5,361 nucleotides of DNA from Spirochaetaceae bacterium (GTDB lineage: Bacteria > Spirochaetota > Spirochaetia > Treponematales > Breznakiellaceae), in contig JAITKD010000021.1 of assembly GCA_031278575.1 (NCBI GenBank), positions 1 through 5,361 on the forward strand. Reading direction: 5' to 3'. Shown here piece after piece: positions 4,643-5,361 of the stretch. The notes under the pieces are model-generated. The model made no database searches. It worked only from the letters and a program-made list of their open reading frames with translations, and was not told where the DNA came from. Position 1 is the first letter of the stretch; every line of letters begins with the position of its first letter. A program made the position numbers and the translations under genes.

Positions 4643-5361
4643 ATGGTCAATCAATTCTTTCATAGCAACGTTTTTATGGAACGGGAGAATTACTCCTGCC
4701 TGGAACGGCCCCGCTTGGATCTCCTTTTTGAACAGGCGGTCCGGAAGCCCCTGGTCATGGTGATTGCCGGGGCAGGATACGGCAAAACCCAGACGGTCTA
4801 TTCCTTTGTGCGAAAGTGTAACGTGATGACCGCTTGGATGCAGCTTTCCCCCCAGGACAATTATCCCTGGCGTTTTTGGGAAAATTTCATCCAGGCGGCG
4901 GCCTTTAACGATGAGGAAACCCGGTACAAGCTGGCCCATACGGGGTTTCCCGAAACAAAGCGGCAGTTTGACCGGTATTTATCCATCCCCCGGCAGGTCG
5001 TGGATTCGAACCGCAAATATATTTTCGTATACGATGACTTCCACCTGATCCAGGATAAAAAGATCCTTCAATTCATGGAACGGTCCCTTGCCAGCCCCTT
5101 TCCCAGTATTACCTCCATCCTTATTTCCCGGACCGAACCGGCCCTGGACCTGGGGAACATGGAAGCGCTGGGCAGGGTGTCCCGAATCACCGAGATTGAC
5201 CTCCGGTTCAGCCAGGAGGAGATCCACGCCTATTGTACGATGCAGCACATCAGCCTGGGGGCCGGGGGGCTGCCGGAACTGTACCGGGACAGCGAAGGCT
5301 GGGCTTTTGCCATCCACCTGGTGGGGCTCTCCATCAAAAGCGGCAGCGCCGCCATGGATTA
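4643..5361 (+). CDS. MalT-like LuxR-family ATP-dependent transcriptional regulator (STAND), N-terminal 239 residues
   Basis: The protein starts at the ATG at 4643 and is still open at the window end. Seen: Walker A GAGYGKT at 43-49, preceded by the hydrophobic strand LVMVIA; Walker B YIFVYDDFH at 126-134 with D131/D132; a sensor-like strand SILISRTEP at 158-166; and EGWAFAIHLVGLS at 218-230, resembling the GWxxxLxL motif after the NTPase module in MalT. Known: MalT-type proteins are ATP-driven switches with a TPR-like sensor region and a C-terminal LuxR helix-turn-helix, normally about 850-900 residues in total, so the DNA-binding part would be to the right of the window. An in-frame TAA at 4628-4630 prevents a longer start; ATG at codon 12 is the only near alternative. 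It is transcribed divergently from fliG. The inducer and targets cannot be told from this part. Confidence 0.85.
   Translation, partial: MVNQFFHSNVFMERENYSCLERPRLDLLFEQAVRKPLVMVIAGAGYGKTQTVYSFVRKCNVMTAWMQLSPQDNYPWRFWENFIQAAAFNDEETRYKLAHTGFPETKRQFDRYLSIPRQVVDSNRKYIFVYDDFHLIQDKKILQFMERSLASPFPSITSILISRTEPALDLGNMEALGRVSRITEIDLRFSQEEIHAYCTMQHISLGAGGLPELYRDSEGWAFAIHLVGLSIKSGSAAMD

Noticed and set aside
4556..4939. Minus-strand open frame across the regulator start
   Set aside because: It opposes the Walker A region of the regulator, whose frame is clearly coding, and shows no independent motif.
4979..5317. Minus-strand open frame of 112 codons
   Set aside because: It is a shadow of the regulator's Walker B and sensor region.
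1..5361. CRISPR array, tRNA, rRNA, insertion sequence
   Set aside because: I see no regularly spaced repeats, cloverleaf, ribosomal sequence, transposase or terminal inverted repeats.

Overview
The window looks like a spirochaete chromosome, most probably a termite-gut-type Treponema (inference). The reasons are a divergent FliG-family switch protein with an N-terminal tail, a large GC-rich M16C metalloprotease, and a MalT/LuxR-type STAND regulator of a kind I associate with the gut treponemes. I could not run a search to confirm the taxon. The coding DNA is GC-rich with many C/G homopolymer runs, while the intergenic stretches at about 80-145 and 4390-4640 are AT-rich.

Layout, left to right. 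(1) Positions 1-79, minus strand, hold the first 26 codons of a ribbon-helix-helix (CopG/RelB-like) DNA-binding protein, probably an antitoxin. It has a strong Shine-Dalgarno, its own promoter, and a 12-bp-spaced direct repeat over the -10 region. (2) Positions 146-3172, minus strand, encode a complete 1008-residue presequence-protease-like M16C zinc peptidase with all recognisable catalytic residues. (3) Positions 3169-4371, minus strand, encode a complete FliG-family flagellar switch protein whose stop codon overlaps the protease start in an ATGA, so the two form a fliG-protease operon. No ATG, GTG or TTG exists that can open the full FliG frame, so the start is probably CTG behind a GAGGAGG. 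(4) Positions 4372-4642 are a divergent intergenic region with a 30-bp palindrome centred on GCGGCCGC, AT-rich promoter DNA, and a leader hairpin just before the next gene. (5) Positions 4643-5361, plus strand, hold the first 239 codons of a MalT-like ATP-dependent regulator that runs off the window.

How they may work together: fliG and the protease are co-transcribed and probably translationally coupled. The regulator is transcribed divergently and could control the operon or itself through the shared region, but nothing in the sequence proves this. The points most worth checking are the missing canonical fliG start, the altered EHPQ motif in its middle domain, the fliG-protease coupling, and a nine-G tract inside the catalytic R/Y motif of the protease. 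I did not find a clear new multi-gene system.
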